Shown: positions 1-8,923 of the stretch, piece after piece
Numbering within the stretch: position 1 is the first letter of the stretch
Layout of the letters: every line of letters begins with the position of its first letter
Assembly (NCBI GenBank): GCA_913063155.1
Contig: CAJXYU010000003.1
Coordinates: forward strand, 496,001-560,000
Reading direction: 5' to 3'
Length of the DNA: 64,000 nucleotides
DNA from: an uncultured Desulfovibrio sp.
GTDB taxonomy: Bacteria; Desulfobacterota; Desulfovibrionia; Desulfovibrionales; Desulfovibrionaceae
Translations under genes and position numbers: made by a program
The notes under the pieces: generated by a model
Told to the model about the DNA's origin: nothing
The model's database searches: none
Seen by the model: the letters and a program-made list of their open reading frames with translations, nothing else

Positions 1-544
1 TTTCCAGCACGGTCATGGTAAAGCCGTCGGCCCCGCGTTGCAGCATGGCCTTGGCCACCTCGACCGGACCGTTGACCTCGTCCGTGAACACGGCGATGGT
101 CTCGGAGTGCACCAGAGCAGAATAAAGCGGCGTGAAGTCGTCGCGGCCGTGCAGGGAGACGAAGGCCGTTTTTTCCCAAGGCACTCCCAACCGCGCCGCC
201 GCCAGTTGCACCGTGCTCAATGAAGGCAGCACCAGAATGTTTTCCCGACCGAATTCGCGGGAAAGCCTGTGTCCGATGCCGAAAAAGAGCGGGTCGCCAT
301 CGGCCAGCACCACCACGCGCTTGCCGCTGGCGGCCACGGACCGAATGGTCTCCATGATGCCGTCCAGAGGGGAGGAGATGACCAGCCGTTCGGCGGCGGG
401 GCAGAACTCGGTCGGACATGCGTCCAAAAGGCGACGTCCACCAACTGCGAGGGCCGCCCCTTGCAACAGGGATCGGGCTTCGCTGTCCAGGTCCAGGCTC
501 CCGGGCCGCATCCCAAGGATATATATGGGTTCCGTGAAAGGCAT
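1..544 (-). CDS. cbiE: Cobalt-precorrin-7 / precorrin-6Y C5-methyltransferase (CbiE), 3' part cut by window edge
   Basis: Reading leftward from an ATG at 544, the frame stays open to base 1 (181 codons), so the C-terminus lies outside the window. The N-terminus (IYILGMRPGS) and the following 'VVVLADGDPLFFGIG' stretch are typical of the tetrapyrrole methylase fold, in which the glycine-rich turn binds S-adenosylmethionine. The overall pattern fits CbiE, which methylates C5 of the corrin ring in anaerobic B12 synthesis. Whether a CbiT (C15) domain is fused downstream, as in CobL, cannot be seen here. It is divergent from the MFS carrier gene, with about 117 bases between the starts. Other B12 genes occur further along (cobM, cobA-hemD, cbiA). 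Confidence 0.85.
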   Translation of the reverse strand, partial: MPFTEPIYILGMRPGSLDLDSEARSLLQGAALAVGGRRLLDACPTEFCPAAERLVISSPLDGIMETIRSVAASGKRVVVLADGDPLFFGIGHRLSREFGRENILVLPSLSTVQLAAARLGVPWEKTAFVSLHGRDDFTPLYSALVHSETIAVFTDEVNGPVEVAKAMLQRGADGFTMTVLE

Positions 545-661
545 GGTTTCTCTTGTAACGCGGAAGCGTCTCGGGGGAAAGGGCTTTCAGCGGCAGGGCC
601 CCGCCGCCCCGAAACGAGGAATTCCTTGCCTTTGACGGCGCGAGCGGTCACATTCAGTGCC

Positions 662-1954
662 ATGTCTACCCGGGAACAGGACAAGGGCCTGTGGTCGTGG
701 ACCTTCTACGACTGGGCCAACTCAGCATTCGCCACACTGGTGCAGACCTTCATCTTCGCCGCCTACTTCACGCGCTCCGTGGCCGCGGACGAGGCCTCGG
801 GAACGGCGCTGTGGGGCAATATGATGGGCGTGGCCGGATTGTTCATCGGGCTGGGTGGCCCCATCATGGGAGCGGTCGCCGATCGCACCGGGCGCCGAAA
901 ACCCTGGATTGCAGTATTCTCGGCCCTCTGCATCACGGCCACCGCCATGCTCTGGTTCGTGGAACCGGACGCCTCCTGGATATGGCCCGCCCTGATCCTG
1001 ACCGGCATCGGCACCATCGGCTCCGAATACGCCAACATCTTTTACAACGCCATGTTGCCCGACCTGGCAGAGTCCGACCGCATGGGGCGCTGGTCCGGCT
1101 GGGGCTGGGGCATGGGCTACGCAGGCGGCCTCATCTGCCTGGTGCTGGCCCTCTACGGGTTCGTGGACAAGAACGCCTTCCTGCCCATTCCGCACGGCAA
1201 CGCCATGCACGTGCGGGCCACCATGTTCCTCGCGGCCGGCTGGTATCTGGTCTTCTGCCTGCCCCTGTTCCTGCGCACAAAAGACACCCCGCCCACGGGG
1301 CGGTCGTTCGTCCGGGCCCTGCACGAAGCCACGGCGCAACTGGCCGATTCCCTGCGGCACGTCCGAAACTACAGGAGCATCGCCCTCTTCCTGTTGGCCC
1401 GAATGCTCTACAACGACGGTCTGACCACCATGTTCGCTTTCGGCGGCATCTATGCGGCAGGGACCTTCGGCATGGGGCCGAGCGAAGTGATCGTTTTCGG
1501 CATCGGACTCAACGTCACGGCCGGTCTCGGGGCAGCCGCCTTCGCCTGGCTGGACGACAAGGCCGGACCACGCAAGGTCATCCTCTGGTCCCTGGCGGGG
1601 CTCATCGTTCCCGGCGTGTCCATCCTGCTCGTGGACTCCAAAGTCCTGTTCTGGATTTTCGGCCTGACGCTGGGTATATTCGTAGGCCCGGCGCAGGCCT
1701 CCAGCCGCACCTGGCTGGCGCATACCGCCCCGAAGGAACTGCAGAACCAGATGTTCGGGCTCTTCGCCCTGTCCGGAAAAATCACCAGCTTTGCAGGGCC
1801 GCTGCTGGTCGGTTGGTTGACCTTCATCAGCGGCAGCCAGCGCGTGGGCATGTCGGCGGTCATCGCCCTGTTCGCGGCCGGATTCCTGCTCATGCTCGCC
1901 GTACCACAAGTGACTGCTGTAACAAATCCCCAAGGAGATTCCATACATGGCTGA
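662..1954 (+). CDS. MFS transporter, UMF1 / Atg22-like family
   Basis: A 430-residue, strongly hydrophobic protein with about 12 predicted membrane helices. The N-terminal 'WSWTFYDWANSAF' motif is diagnostic of the UMF1 (Atg22-like) branch of the major facilitator superfamily, and 'GAVADRTGRRKPW' is the usual MFS loop between helices 2 and 3. The frame is open further upstream, but that part is low-complexity antisense to cbiE; the ATG at 662 gives the family's normal N-terminus. The substrate of bacterial members is generally unknown; vacuolar yeast Atg22 exports amino acids. The stop codon overlaps the start of the next gene by eight bases, so the two are probably translationally coupled. 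Confidence 0.88.
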   Translation: MSTREQDKGLWSWTFYDWANSAFATLVQTFIFAAYFTRSVAADEASGTALWGNMMGVAGLFIGLGGPIMGAVADRTGRRKPWIAVFSALCITATAMLWFVEPDASWIWPALILTGIGTIGSEYANIFYNAMLPDLAESDRMGRWSGWGWGMGYAGGLICLVLALYGFVDKNAFLPIPHGNAMHVRATMFLAAGWYLVFCLPLFLRTKDTPPTGRSFVRALHEATAQLADSLRHVRNYRSIALFLLARMLYNDGLTTMFAFGGIYAAGTFGMGPSEVIVFGIGLNVTAGLGAAAFAWLDDKAGPRKVILWSLAGLIVPGVSILLVDSKVLFWIFGLTLGIFVGPAQASSRTWLAHTAPKELQNQMFGLFALSGKITSFAGPLLVGWLTFISGSQRVGMSAVIALFAAGFLLMLAVPQVTAVTNPQGDSIHG

Positions 1955-2498
1955 CTTCCATCTCTTTCTGAACGACGAAGAAAAGACCTACCTCAGGGAT
2001 CTGGTCAAAAACTCCATCCAATCCTATTTCGGGGGGGACCACACCAAGCCCGAAGCGCCGGAATCCTCGACCCTGAACAAGGAACTGGGCGCGTTCGTTA
2101 CCCTGAAAATCGACGGACGCCTGCGAGGCTGCATCGGCAACATCCAGGCCACCGGAAAACTGTACAGGACGATCTGGGACATGGCCCGTGCCGCCGCCTT
2201 CAACGACCCGCGCTTCCCGGAACTGACTCCCGAAGAATTCGCCCGGGTGGACGTGGAAATATCCATTCTGGGCCCCATCGACATCTGCCACTATCCACGT
2301 GAAATCGTGGTGGGCAAGCACGGACTCATCGTCTCCAAAGGCGGCCAGTCCGGCCTGCTGCTCCCCCAGGTTGCCGAAGAATGGGGTTGGGACCGGGAAA
2401 CCTTCATCAGCCAGACCTGCCGCAAAGCCGGCCTCCCGGAAGATTGCTGGAACAAAGTGGGAACCACCATTTTCTGGTTCGAAGCCGTGGTCTTCTAA
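1947..2498 (+). CDS. amrA: AMMECR1-domain protein (AmmeMemoRadiSam system protein A)
   Basis: A 183-residue protein covering one complete AMMECR1 domain. The invariant LRGCIG motif is at residues 59-64, followed by 'AAFNDPRFPELTPEE' and the C-terminal 'ETFISQTCRKAGLP'. In many anaerobes this family is encoded beside a Memo-like dioxygenase and a radical SAM protein, thought to work together on an unknown modification; those partners are not in this window. The SD AAGGAG lies at 1932-1937, and the start is inside the end of the MFS gene, so an operon is likely. The biochemical role is unproven. Confidence 0.88.
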   Translation: MADFHLFLNDEEKTYLRDLVKNSIQSYFGGDHTKPEAPESSTLNKELGAFVTLKIDGRLRGCIGNIQATGKLYRTIWDMARAAAFNDPRFPELTPEEFARVDVEISILGPIDICHYPREIVVGKHGLIVSKGGQSGLLLPQVAEEWGWDRETFISQTCRKAGLPEDCWNKVGTTIFWFEAVVF

Positions 2499-2667
2499 CG
2501 CAGGCGGGTTGTCCAAACAGAAAAAAAATCATTTTGCAAGCGTGAATAATTAGCTATCCTGTCAGTATGTTTTAGTTGAGCGGGCATCTTAAGTGAATGG
2601 CTGAAAATGACGAAAGAAATATTGTGGGGCATCCATAAAACGCCCGCAACGACGGACGGGAGCAGCT

Positions 2668-3375
2668 TTGCAGACCGAAACCACCAAGGGAGAAATGTTC
2701 GAGGCTCTGGAAAAGCCTGCGGACAATAAAATCACCAAACTCGCGGGCGTGAATCTGGGCCTTGCGCTCGGCAGCGAACTGGTGGTCATTTTCCCCGACA
2801 CCAACACCGGTTATCGGGGAAAAATAGTGGGCTTCGAGCCCTATGAATACATCGTAGCCACCCTGCGGCTGCCCAAATCCGTGCGCAGCTCCCTCAGCTA
2901 CAAAGGAGAACTCATCATCAAGTCCCTGCATGAAGGGACCGTGTACGGGTTCAGAAGTCACATGCTCAACCATATCACCAGACCCGCACACCTGCTTTTT
3001 TTCACGTATCCGGATTCCCTGGAAAGGCTGGACCTCCGGAAGTCGTCGCGCACCAGTTGCAACATCGACGGTTCCATATTCACCATGGAAGGAAAGGAAT
3101 ACGACTGCCTGGTTCTCAATGTGAGCGAAACCGGCTGCAAGGTGGCCGTGTCGGTCAATGCCCGCGACCCTCTGCACACCCTGGAAACCGGGGAGGACCT
3201 GCTGGTGAGCATGCAGCTCGGGAACGTCGGTGCGGTGAAGCTCCCCGTGGGCATCAAGAACATAACCAAGGAAAAAGGAAACATACATTTCGGGTGCATG
3301 TTCCTGGACATCAATGAGGAAGAAAAGGAACAGATAGCCCAGTACGTGGACAAGATCGAGCGGCTCAGCAGATAG
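2668..3375 (+). CDS. PilZ-domain protein, YcgR-like flagellar brake type
   Basis: A 235-residue protein with a YcgR-like N-terminal beta domain (about 25-110) and a C-terminal PilZ domain. The c-di-GMP-binding signature is visible as RKSSR at 124-128 (RxxxR) and NVSETG at 151-156 (D/N-x-S-x-x-G). Such proteins bind c-di-GMP and slow or stop the flagellar motor, or control exopolysaccharide. The start codon is TTG at 2668, preceded by ACGGGAG; an ATG at 2695 is the alternative. An HD-GYP phosphodiesterase gene begins 20 bases downstream, so receptor and degrading enzyme are probably co-transcribed. Confidence 0.87.
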   Translation: MQTETTKGEMFEALEKPADNKITKLAGVNLGLALGSELVVIFPDTNTGYRGKIVGFEPYEYIVATLRLPKSVRSSLSYKGELIIKSLHEGTVYGFRSHMLNHITRPAHLLFFTYPDSLERLDLRKSSRTSCNIDGSIFTMEGKEYDCLVLNVSETGCKVAVSVNARDPLHTLETGEDLLVSMQLGNVGAVKLPVGIKNITKEKGNIHFGCMFLDINEEEKEQIAQYVDKIERLSR

Positions 3376-3395
3376 GGTCGCCCCAGGGGTAGGGG

Positions 3396-4619
3396 ATGAT
3401 CAAGAAGGTCTCCGTGGATGACCTGAAGCCGGGCATGGAAGTGGTACAGCTCAGTGCCGATGTATGGCAATATCTGCCATACCTGTACACCAAGCCCGGT
3501 GTCATAAGAAACGACGCGCAGATACAGGCTATCAAGCGCGACGGATTTCTGCACGCCTTCATCAACACCGACATCCACTCCGAACTTTCGGACGAAGAGC
3601 GCCTGGAAAAGCTTATCCTGGCCCAGGAAAACGAAGCCCCCCGCAAACCCAGAAGGCCTTTCAACAAGGTCATCGACCAGGCCCGCCAAGCCTATACCCG
3701 CGCCCTGGACCAGACCAAACGCATCATCACGGACGCAAAAATGGGACGCCAAGTGGACTTTCACAGTTCCGCAGAAGCCCTGGAAGGCGTCATCGAATCG
3801 GCCATCCAAAATGCGGACACCATCGTCTGCCTGTCCAAGCTCTCCAAATACGACTCCTACACTTACTCCCACAGCATCAACGTTGCGGCCATCGCCGTCG
3901 TCTTCGGAGAATTCCTGGGCATGCCCCGCAGGGACCTGGAGGTGCTGGGCGTGGCAGGCATGATGCACGACCTGGGCAAGACCGCCATCCCCAACCGAAT
4001 CATCAACAAGCGCGGTCGACTGACCAAAAACGAATTCGAGCAGATCAAAAAACATCCCATCTTCGGCCTCAAGATCCTGGAGAAATCCCAGGACATTCCC
4101 ATGGGAGTCATGCAAGCCGTGGCCGAGCACCATGAAAAATTCAACGGCAGCGGATATCCGCATGGACTGAAAAAGAGCGACACCAGCGTGTTCGGCCGCA
4201 TCCTGAGCCTGGCCGACGTCTATGACGCCCTGACCAGCGACCGATCCTACAAGGACGCCATCCTGCCCAACAAGGCCCTGGCCATCATGTACGGCATGCG
4301 CGACCAGGACTTCGACACCCGCGAGGTGCAGTTGTTCATCAAATGTCTGGGAATCTTTCCGGCCGGAAGTCTGGTGAAGCTCAGTTCGGGCAATTACGGC
4401 GTAGTCTTCGAAAGCAATCCGGAGCAGCCGCTCCTGCCCAAGATCAAAATCATCCTGGACGAAGATCTCACCCCAATTCCGGCCAGACTCGTGGACTTGG
4501 CCGTCCCCGACAACGGCGTAGAACTCAGAATTGTTGAATGCGCCGATCCGAGCCAGTACAAGATAAACCTCAAACCCTATTTCCATTCCAGGATCGACAA
4601 TTCGCCTTTCAATATGTGA
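3396..4619 (+). CDS. HD-GYP domain cyclic di-GMP phosphodiesterase with DUF3391 N-terminus
   Basis: A 407-residue cytoplasmic protein. Residues 1-120 match the DUF3391 domain often found before HD-GYP. The HD pair is H191-D192 in 'MMHDLGKTAIP', and the GYP signature HHEKFNGSGYP is at 245-255, so the metal-binding core is intact and hydrolysis of c-di-GMP to pGpG/GMP is expected. A C-terminal tail of about 80 residues resembles the usual beta-rich end of this subgroup. It lies 20 bases after the PilZ gene, in the same direction. Confidence 0.92.
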   Translation: MIKKVSVDDLKPGMEVVQLSADVWQYLPYLYTKPGVIRNDAQIQAIKRDGFLHAFINTDIHSELSDEERLEKLILAQENEAPRKPRRPFNKVIDQARQAYTRALDQTKRIITDAKMGRQVDFHSSAEALEGVIESAIQNADTIVCLSKLSKYDSYTYSHSINVAAIAVVFGEFLGMPRRDLEVLGVAGMMHDLGKTAIPNRIINKRGRLTKNEFEQIKKHPIFGLKILEKSQDIPMGVMQAVAEHHEKFNGSGYPHGLKKSDTSVFGRILSLADVYDALTSDRSYKDAILPNKALAIMYGMRDQDFDTREVQLFIKCLGIFPAGSLVKLSSGNYGVVFESNPEQPLLPKIKIILDEDLTPIPARLVDLAVPDNGVELRIVECADPSQYKINLKPYFHSRIDNSPFNM

Positions 4620-4740
4620 GTCCACAACAGGTATCGTCTCTACAATAAATTATACTCGACACAAAAGGCGAGGCACGTCATATTGACGCAAAGGGCCGAT
4701 GAAGAAAGATCCATGCAGTTCCTTCGGGAGGAAAGCGTCT

Positions 4741-5166
4741 ATGCAGTTCGATCTATGGGTTGGAGTTTTTGCGGTGCTGGGACTGTTGCTTCTGGTCCGC
4801 GCGGTAGTGGGCAGACTGAAGCGCAAGCGCAAGGTATTGCGCATTAGTCCGGAAGCCATTGAAGCCTCGCGCAAGATTCTCGTGAAGTATCTCCCGCTGG
4901 TAGAAGACCGCAAGAAGAACCTCAAGGACATCGAGGATCTTCCCTGCAACAAGAACAAGCTCAAAAGCGCCCTCAAGGTCATGGCCTACTGCTTTACCCG
5001 TCAAAAGCAATACCAGGAACTGACGCGCGTCAAGGAAGCCTATGTATCCCTGCACCGTTTCCAGGACGGGGACCTCAAGGACAAATACACCATCAATGTG
5101 GCTGCAAGGGAAAAGAAGCAACTCCTGGATGAAATCGAGGACTACCTGTCCAAGCACTTCGCCTAG
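4741..5166 (+). CDS. Small membrane-anchored hypothetical protein
   Basis: A 141-residue protein with one N-terminal membrane helix (residues 3-22, 'LWVGVFAVLGLLLLV') followed by a basic cluster (RLKRKRK) and a helical, charged cytoplasmic domain to the end. The ATG at 4741 is chosen because a strong SD (GGGAGGA) lies about nine bases upstream; an in-frame ATG at 4699 has no comparable site. I do not recognise a family. The one-helix anchor with a helical cytosolic part would suit a scaffold or adaptor, but that is inference. Confidence 0.7.
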   Translation: MQFDLWVGVFAVLGLLLLVRAVVGRLKRKRKVLRISPEAIEASRKILVKYLPLVEDRKKNLKDIEDLPCNKNKLKSALKVMAYCFTRQKQYQELTRVKEAYVSLHRFQDGDLKDKYTINVAAREKKQLLDEIEDYLSKHFA

Positions 5167-5255
5167 CCTTGATTGTCCATGAAGGCCTGTCCGTCCCGGC
5201 CCGTCCTGGGGCTGTTTCTTGTGTTTCCCCCCTCGTCTGAACAACCAAAGAGCTT

Positions 5256-5513
5256 CTAGTCTGTTTGGCTTTCCGCCAGACGCTCGCGGATTTTCTTCAG
5301 AATGTGATCATAGCCCTTGGGCTTATGGGGAATCATGCACAGGGTGCAATCCTTGATCCCTTTTTCGGTCAGGCGGTAGCGGCCGCCGCACTCCTCGAAA
5401 AAGTACAGCGGACAAAAGCAGAACAGGCAGTTAAACTCGTCCAGTCTGTCCGTTTCATGGCACGGGAAGTATTCACACTGCCTGTTGCAGAAGAATTTGT
5501 AGTTGTTTTCCAA
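5256..5513 (-). CDS. Cysteine-rich small-domain protein (PF04071-like)
   Basis: An 85-residue protein with many cysteines: FFCNRQCEYFPCH near the N-terminus, then FNCLFCFCPLYF, then CGGRY and CTLC. This order matches the 'cysteine-rich small domain' family, a probable metal or iron-sulfur binder that occurs alone or fused to cobalamin-biosynthesis proteins in anaerobes. The function is unknown. The next gene upstream on the same strand (DUF4389) ends only nine bases away, so they are probably one transcript. Confidence 0.78.
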   Translation of the reverse strand: MENNYKFFCNRQCEYFPCHETDRLDEFNCLFCFCPLYFFEECGGRYRLTEKGIKDCTLCMIPHKPKGYDHILKKIRERLAESQTD

Positions 5514-5522
5514 AATGTTCCT

Positions 5523-5834
5523 CTACTCGAAGGTGATGGTATTTGATGGACGGTCGCAGTCCCCCGCCTTGGGAAACTCGCTGAACGGGAACGGTTTGCC
5601 GTTTTCATTGAGCGTGGAATAGCGCAACAGCTTGTAGACGAACCAACTCAGACGATTGGAGAACTTGCGCAGCGGTTCGCTTTGTTTGCGGGCGATGAGC
5701 ATGTACAGGAACTGGAACAATACTGTGGCCTGCACCAGGATACGCACCAGCTCGAACACCAGCAGGCAGACGATGGTAACCAGCAAACGCTTCAGGATGT
5801 CCATTCTTTCCACATCGATTTCCATGACAGCCAT
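5523..5834 (-). CDS. DUF4389-type membrane protein
   Basis: A 103-residue protein with one or two membrane helices (about residues 13-43, 'LLVTIVCLLVFELVRILV...'), followed by 'LIARKQSEPLRKFSNRLSWFVYKLLRYSTLNENGKPFPFSEFP', which is the hallmark of DUF4389. The frame continues far upstream, but the ATG at 5834 has GAGG six bases before it and begins the conserved part. No function is established for the family. It precedes the cysteine-rich small protein by nine bases. Confidence 0.78.
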   Translation of the reverse strand: MAVMEIDVERMDILKRLLVTIVCLLVFELVRILVQATVLFQFLYMLIARKQSEPLRKFSNRLSWFVYKLLRYSTLNENGKPFPFSEFPKAGDCDRPSNTITFE

Positions 5835-5980
5835 GACGACCTCACTTGTTTTCCTGTTCCAAGCCGGCTCCAGGACCGTTTTGCTCTGGATTTCATACCC
5901 GATGTTATCCCGAAAACAATACCCCATGCGGGGCGACAAAGTCCATCGGGCTCCGCCTTTTCTTGTCACTTTGGAGGCGA

Positions 5981-6946
5981 TCAGGCCAGCCGGTGAAACC
6001 TGTTCCTGTATTCCCTGGGGGTCAGCCCGGTCTTCTCCTTGAACAGGCGGCGAAAGGACGATGAATCGACGTACCCGGTCAGGCCGGTGATCTCTTCTAT
6101 GTTCCGGGTGGAAACTTCCAACAGGTGACGGGCCGCCTCGATGCGTAGTTGCTGCAGATAGTTCAGCGGCGTCTGTCCCGTGGCGCGCTTGAACCGGCGC
6201 AAAAAAGTGCGCACGCCCATGCCCGCTGTTGCGGCCAGTCCCTCCAGGGACACATGCTCGCGGTAGTTCCGCCGCATCCATTTCCGCACCGTGTCTACAC
6301 CCGGATCGGCGCCGCCCTCGGAGTGCTGCTGGTCAAACATGAAGTACGGAGTCTGCACTTGCCGGGTCCCGTCCATGACCAGCAGCTTGGCGCAATGGGA
6401 AGCGATCTCACCGCCCATGAACCTGGAAACTATGTGCAGGGAGAGATCCTGCCAGGCCATGATCCCACCCGCGCAAATGTAATGGCCGCCGTCGATGAGC
6501 ATCATCTGCGGCCGCAGGTCCACATCCGGGTAGCGCTCCCGGAAAAGCCGCACCAGATTCCAGTGGGTCGTGGCAGCCTTGCCGTCCAGCAGTCCTGTCT
6601 CCGCCAGCAGAAACGACCCGGCGCAGCAGGTGGCGATGACGGCCCCGCTCTCATGGCGCTTCAGCAGCCATTGCGTGATGCGCCGCCTCCTCAAAAGCTT
6701 CTCCAGGCCACAGAAGACCGGCGGGATGATGACGATATCCGGTTCCGCATCCTGCATGGGACGGTGTGTCCGAATGGGCAGACCGGTGAAACTGGCCCCG
6801 CCGCCTGTAACGCCCAGCAATTCCACCGGTCCAAACACAGGCTTGCCGCTCTCCACAACGGAGTTGGATATATGAAATATCTCCAGAGGGCCGATGATGC
6901 CGGACATAAGGCAATTGGGCAGTGCGAGCAGACCTATGTTGACCAT
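5981..6946 (-). CDS. GlxA-type transcriptional regulator (DJ-1/PfpI + AraC HTH)
   Basis: A 321-residue two-domain protein. Residues 1-190 form a DJ-1/PfpI amidotransferase-like domain with the nucleophile-elbow region ATCCAG (105-110). Residues about 225-320 form an AraC/XylS DNA-binding domain ('LAATAGMGVRTFLRRFKRATGQTP ... GLTPREYRNRF'). Regulators of this GlxA class often control metabolism of quaternary amines or small molecules; the ligand cannot be told from the sequence. The start at 6946 (MVNIG) gives the family N-terminus; an upstream ATG at 7027 would run into the divergent gene's leader. It is divergent from the metallo-hydrolase gene. Confidence 0.88.
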   Translation of the reverse strand: MVNIGLLALPNCLMSGIIGPLEIFHISNSVVESGKPVFGPVELLGVTGGGASFTGLPIRTHRPMQDAEPDIVIIPPVFCGLEKLLRRRRITQWLLKRHESGAVIATCCAGSFLLAETGLLDGKAATTHWNLVRLFRERYPDVDLRPQMMLIDGGHYICAGGIMAWQDLSLHIVSRFMGGEIASHCAKLLVMDGTRQVQTPYFMFDQQHSEGGADPGVDTVRKWMRRNYREHVSLEGLAATAGMGVRTFLRRFKRATGQTPLNYLQQLRIEAARHLLEVSTRNIEEITGLTGYVDSSSFRRLFKEKTGLTPREYRNRFHRLA

Positions 6947-7065
6947 GACGCCAATGTCGCTATCTGCATGAAAATTGTCAAGAGCGACACTGTAAAATTG
7001 TCCTGCCCTTGGATAGGGTCTTGTCATCCGCAATAAAAACGACTGTCCCGAAGGAGGGGGCCGAA

Positions 7066-7830
7066 ATGAAGCATTCGATACGAATCCAGGCAATACGGCA
7101 TGCCACCATGCTGCTGACTGTGGAAGGCAAGAAAATCCTCGTGGACCCCATGCTTTCGCCCAAGGAAGCCATGGAACCGAGCCCGCACACCACCAACCAG
7201 GTCCGCATCCCGCTGGTCGAGCTGCCCGTGGGGCTGGAACTCCTCCAGAACATCGACGCCATCCTGCTCACCCACCTGCACTACGACCATTTCGACCAGG
7301 TGGCCGAGAAGGTCCTGCCCAAGAACCTGCCGGTTTTCTGCCAACCGGGAGACGCACAAACACTTAGGAAAAAAGGATTCACCCGCACGGTTCCCGTCGC
7401 CCAGTCCAGCCAATGGGAAGGGCTGACCCTGTACAGGGTGGACGGCAACCATGGCAGAGGCGATGTGCTCAAATTCATGGGCGACAGTTCCGGCTTCGTC
7501 ATTGAGACCAGCGAAGGCCGCACGCTGTATATCGGGGGTGACTGCATTTACGACGAACAGTTCGAGCAGAACCTTGACCGGTTCACGCCCGAAATCGTCA
7601 TCCTTTACGGAGGCGAGGCCAAGCTCAACTTCGGCTCGAACATCACCATGGGCAGCGAAGACATCCGGAACGTCTGCGTCCGTTCGCCCGGGGCCCGGGC
7701 GGTGGTCGTGCACATGGAGGCCCTCAACCACTGCGGCCTGACCCGGGCCCGGCTGAAAGGCGACCTTGAAGAACACGGACTGCTGGAACGGGTAACGATT
7801 CCCGAGGACGGCGAAATCATCTCCCTGTAA
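7066..7830 (+). CDS. MBL-fold metal-dependent hydrolase (UlaG/L-ascorbate-lactonase-like)
   Basis: A 254-residue metallo-beta-lactamase-fold protein. The metal-binding motif is H70-x-H72-x-D74-H75 in 'LLTHLHYDHFD', and 'YIGGDCIYDEQF' (about 170) supplies the later metal-binding Asp region. 'IRHATMLLTVEGKKILVDPML' is the typical start of the UlaG-like subgroup. The substrate is unknown. A strong SD (AAGGAGGGGG, 7051-7060) fixes the ATG at 7066. Divergent to the GlxA-type regulator, which is a reasonable candidate for its control. Confidence 0.86.
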   Translation: MKHSIRIQAIRHATMLLTVEGKKILVDPMLSPKEAMEPSPHTTNQVRIPLVELPVGLELLQNIDAILLTHLHYDHFDQVAEKVLPKNLPVFCQPGDAQTLRKKGFTRTVPVAQSSQWEGLTLYRVDGNHGRGDVLKFMGDSSGFVIETSEGRTLYIGGDCIYDEQFEQNLDRFTPEIVILYGGEAKLNFGSNITMGSEDIRNVCVRSPGARAVVVHMEALNHCGLTRARLKGDLEEHGLLERVTIPEDGEIISL

Positions 7831-7994
7831 CGCAGACGGCCCGGCTTTCGAAGAGTCAGGGCCGTTTGCCTTGCCCTCCGAACACCTCTCCTTCAGTTGT
7901 CATCCACACCGGCAAGTGCTACCCCCTGCGGGTTACCGTCGCAACTTCGGCGAGCGAGAAAGCACGCTTCCACAAGATAACAACTGAAAATATC

Positions 7995-8891
7995 ATGAAC
8001 AGCATTGAATATATCGACAGAAAGACAGGCAATATCCTGCGGGAAATCGTTCCAGGCGAACAATGGCTGAAATGGCTGTACCACAACCCCGTGGGAAAGC
8101 TGGCGTTGCATGCCGTCGTGAAACGAAAATTCCTGTCCGCGTGGTACGGGAGCAAAATGGACACCCCGGCTTCCAGAGACAAAATCCCGTCCTTTGTCAC
8201 ATCCCTGCGGATCGACATGGATGAGGCGCTACGCCCTGTGGACGATTACGCCACGTTCAACGACTTTTTCATCCGGGAGCTCAAGCCCGAGGCGCGGCCC
8301 GTGGACGCCGCCCCCGACTCCATCGTGTCCCCGGCCGACGGCAAGGTGCTGGCCTTCGAAGGCATCGGCGGCCTGGAGAGTTTCTTCGTCAAAGGCCGGT
8401 CGTTCTCCCTCGAAAAATTTCTCGGCAACGACGCCCTCGCCGGAAAATACGCGGGCGGAGCCCTGCTGATCATCCGCCTGGCGCCGGTGGATTATCACCG
8501 CTTCCACTTCCCGGCGAACGGCCGTATTTCGGCCTCCACTTCCATGGACGGGGCCTACTATTCCGTCTCCCCCCATGCGGTCCGGGAAAAATTGAGCATC
8601 TACTGGGAAAACAAGCGGGAATACAGCACACTGCAAACGGAATATGCCGGAGACATCCTGTTGTGCGAGGTCGGGGCGACCATGGTCGGAACCATCGTCC
8701 AGTCATACACGCCTGAGACCGAAATCCGAAAGGGGCAGGAAAAAGGATGGTTCAAGTTCGGCGGTTCAACGGTCATCGCCCTGCTGGAAAAAGGAAAAGC
8801 CGCAATCGATGCCGACATCATCGCAAACACGAAAAAAGGATACGAAACCGGCATCAGGATGGGCGAACGACTGGCTTCGGCATGCCGGTAG
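7995..8891 (+). CDS. psd: Phosphatidylserine decarboxylase proenzyme
   Basis: A 298-residue proenzyme that makes phosphatidylethanolamine from phosphatidylserine. The self-cleavage motif is GGST at 256-259; cleavage before the serine would give the pyruvoyl group and split the protein into a 256-residue beta and a 42-residue alpha chain. The triad partners are visible as SPADGKV (112-118) and the YHRFHFP motif (167-173). The GGST form rather than LGST puts it in the class II/long group. The ATG at 7995 has a weak SD; the frame is open further upstream but without family similarity. Confidence 0.92.
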   Translation: MNSIEYIDRKTGNILREIVPGEQWLKWLYHNPVGKLALHAVVKRKFLSAWYGSKMDTPASRDKIPSFVTSLRIDMDEALRPVDDYATFNDFFIRELKPEARPVDAAPDSIVSPADGKVLAFEGIGGLESFFVKGRSFSLEKFLGNDALAGKYAGGALLIIRLAPVDYHRFHFPANGRISASTSMDGAYYSVSPHAVREKLSIYWENKREYSTLQTEYAGDILLCEVGATMVGTIVQSYTPETEIRKGQEKGWFKFGGSTVIALLEKGKAAIDADIIANTKKGYETGIRMGERLASACR

Positions 8892-8923
8892 CCACTTCGA
8901 CAGAGCTGCGATAGGCTTCAATC

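Noticed and set aside
7827-7852. GTAAC-N17-CGAA, similar to the ECF motif
   Set aside because: It overlaps the stop codon of the metallo-hydrolase gene, has a mismatch in the -10 part, lacks the TTGTAACC context, and no sigma or stress gene is near. Probably chance.
7831-7866. Possible terminator after the metallo-hydrolase gene (ACGGCCC/GGGCCGT)
   Set aside because: The loop is long and there is no T-run; too weak to list as a terminator.
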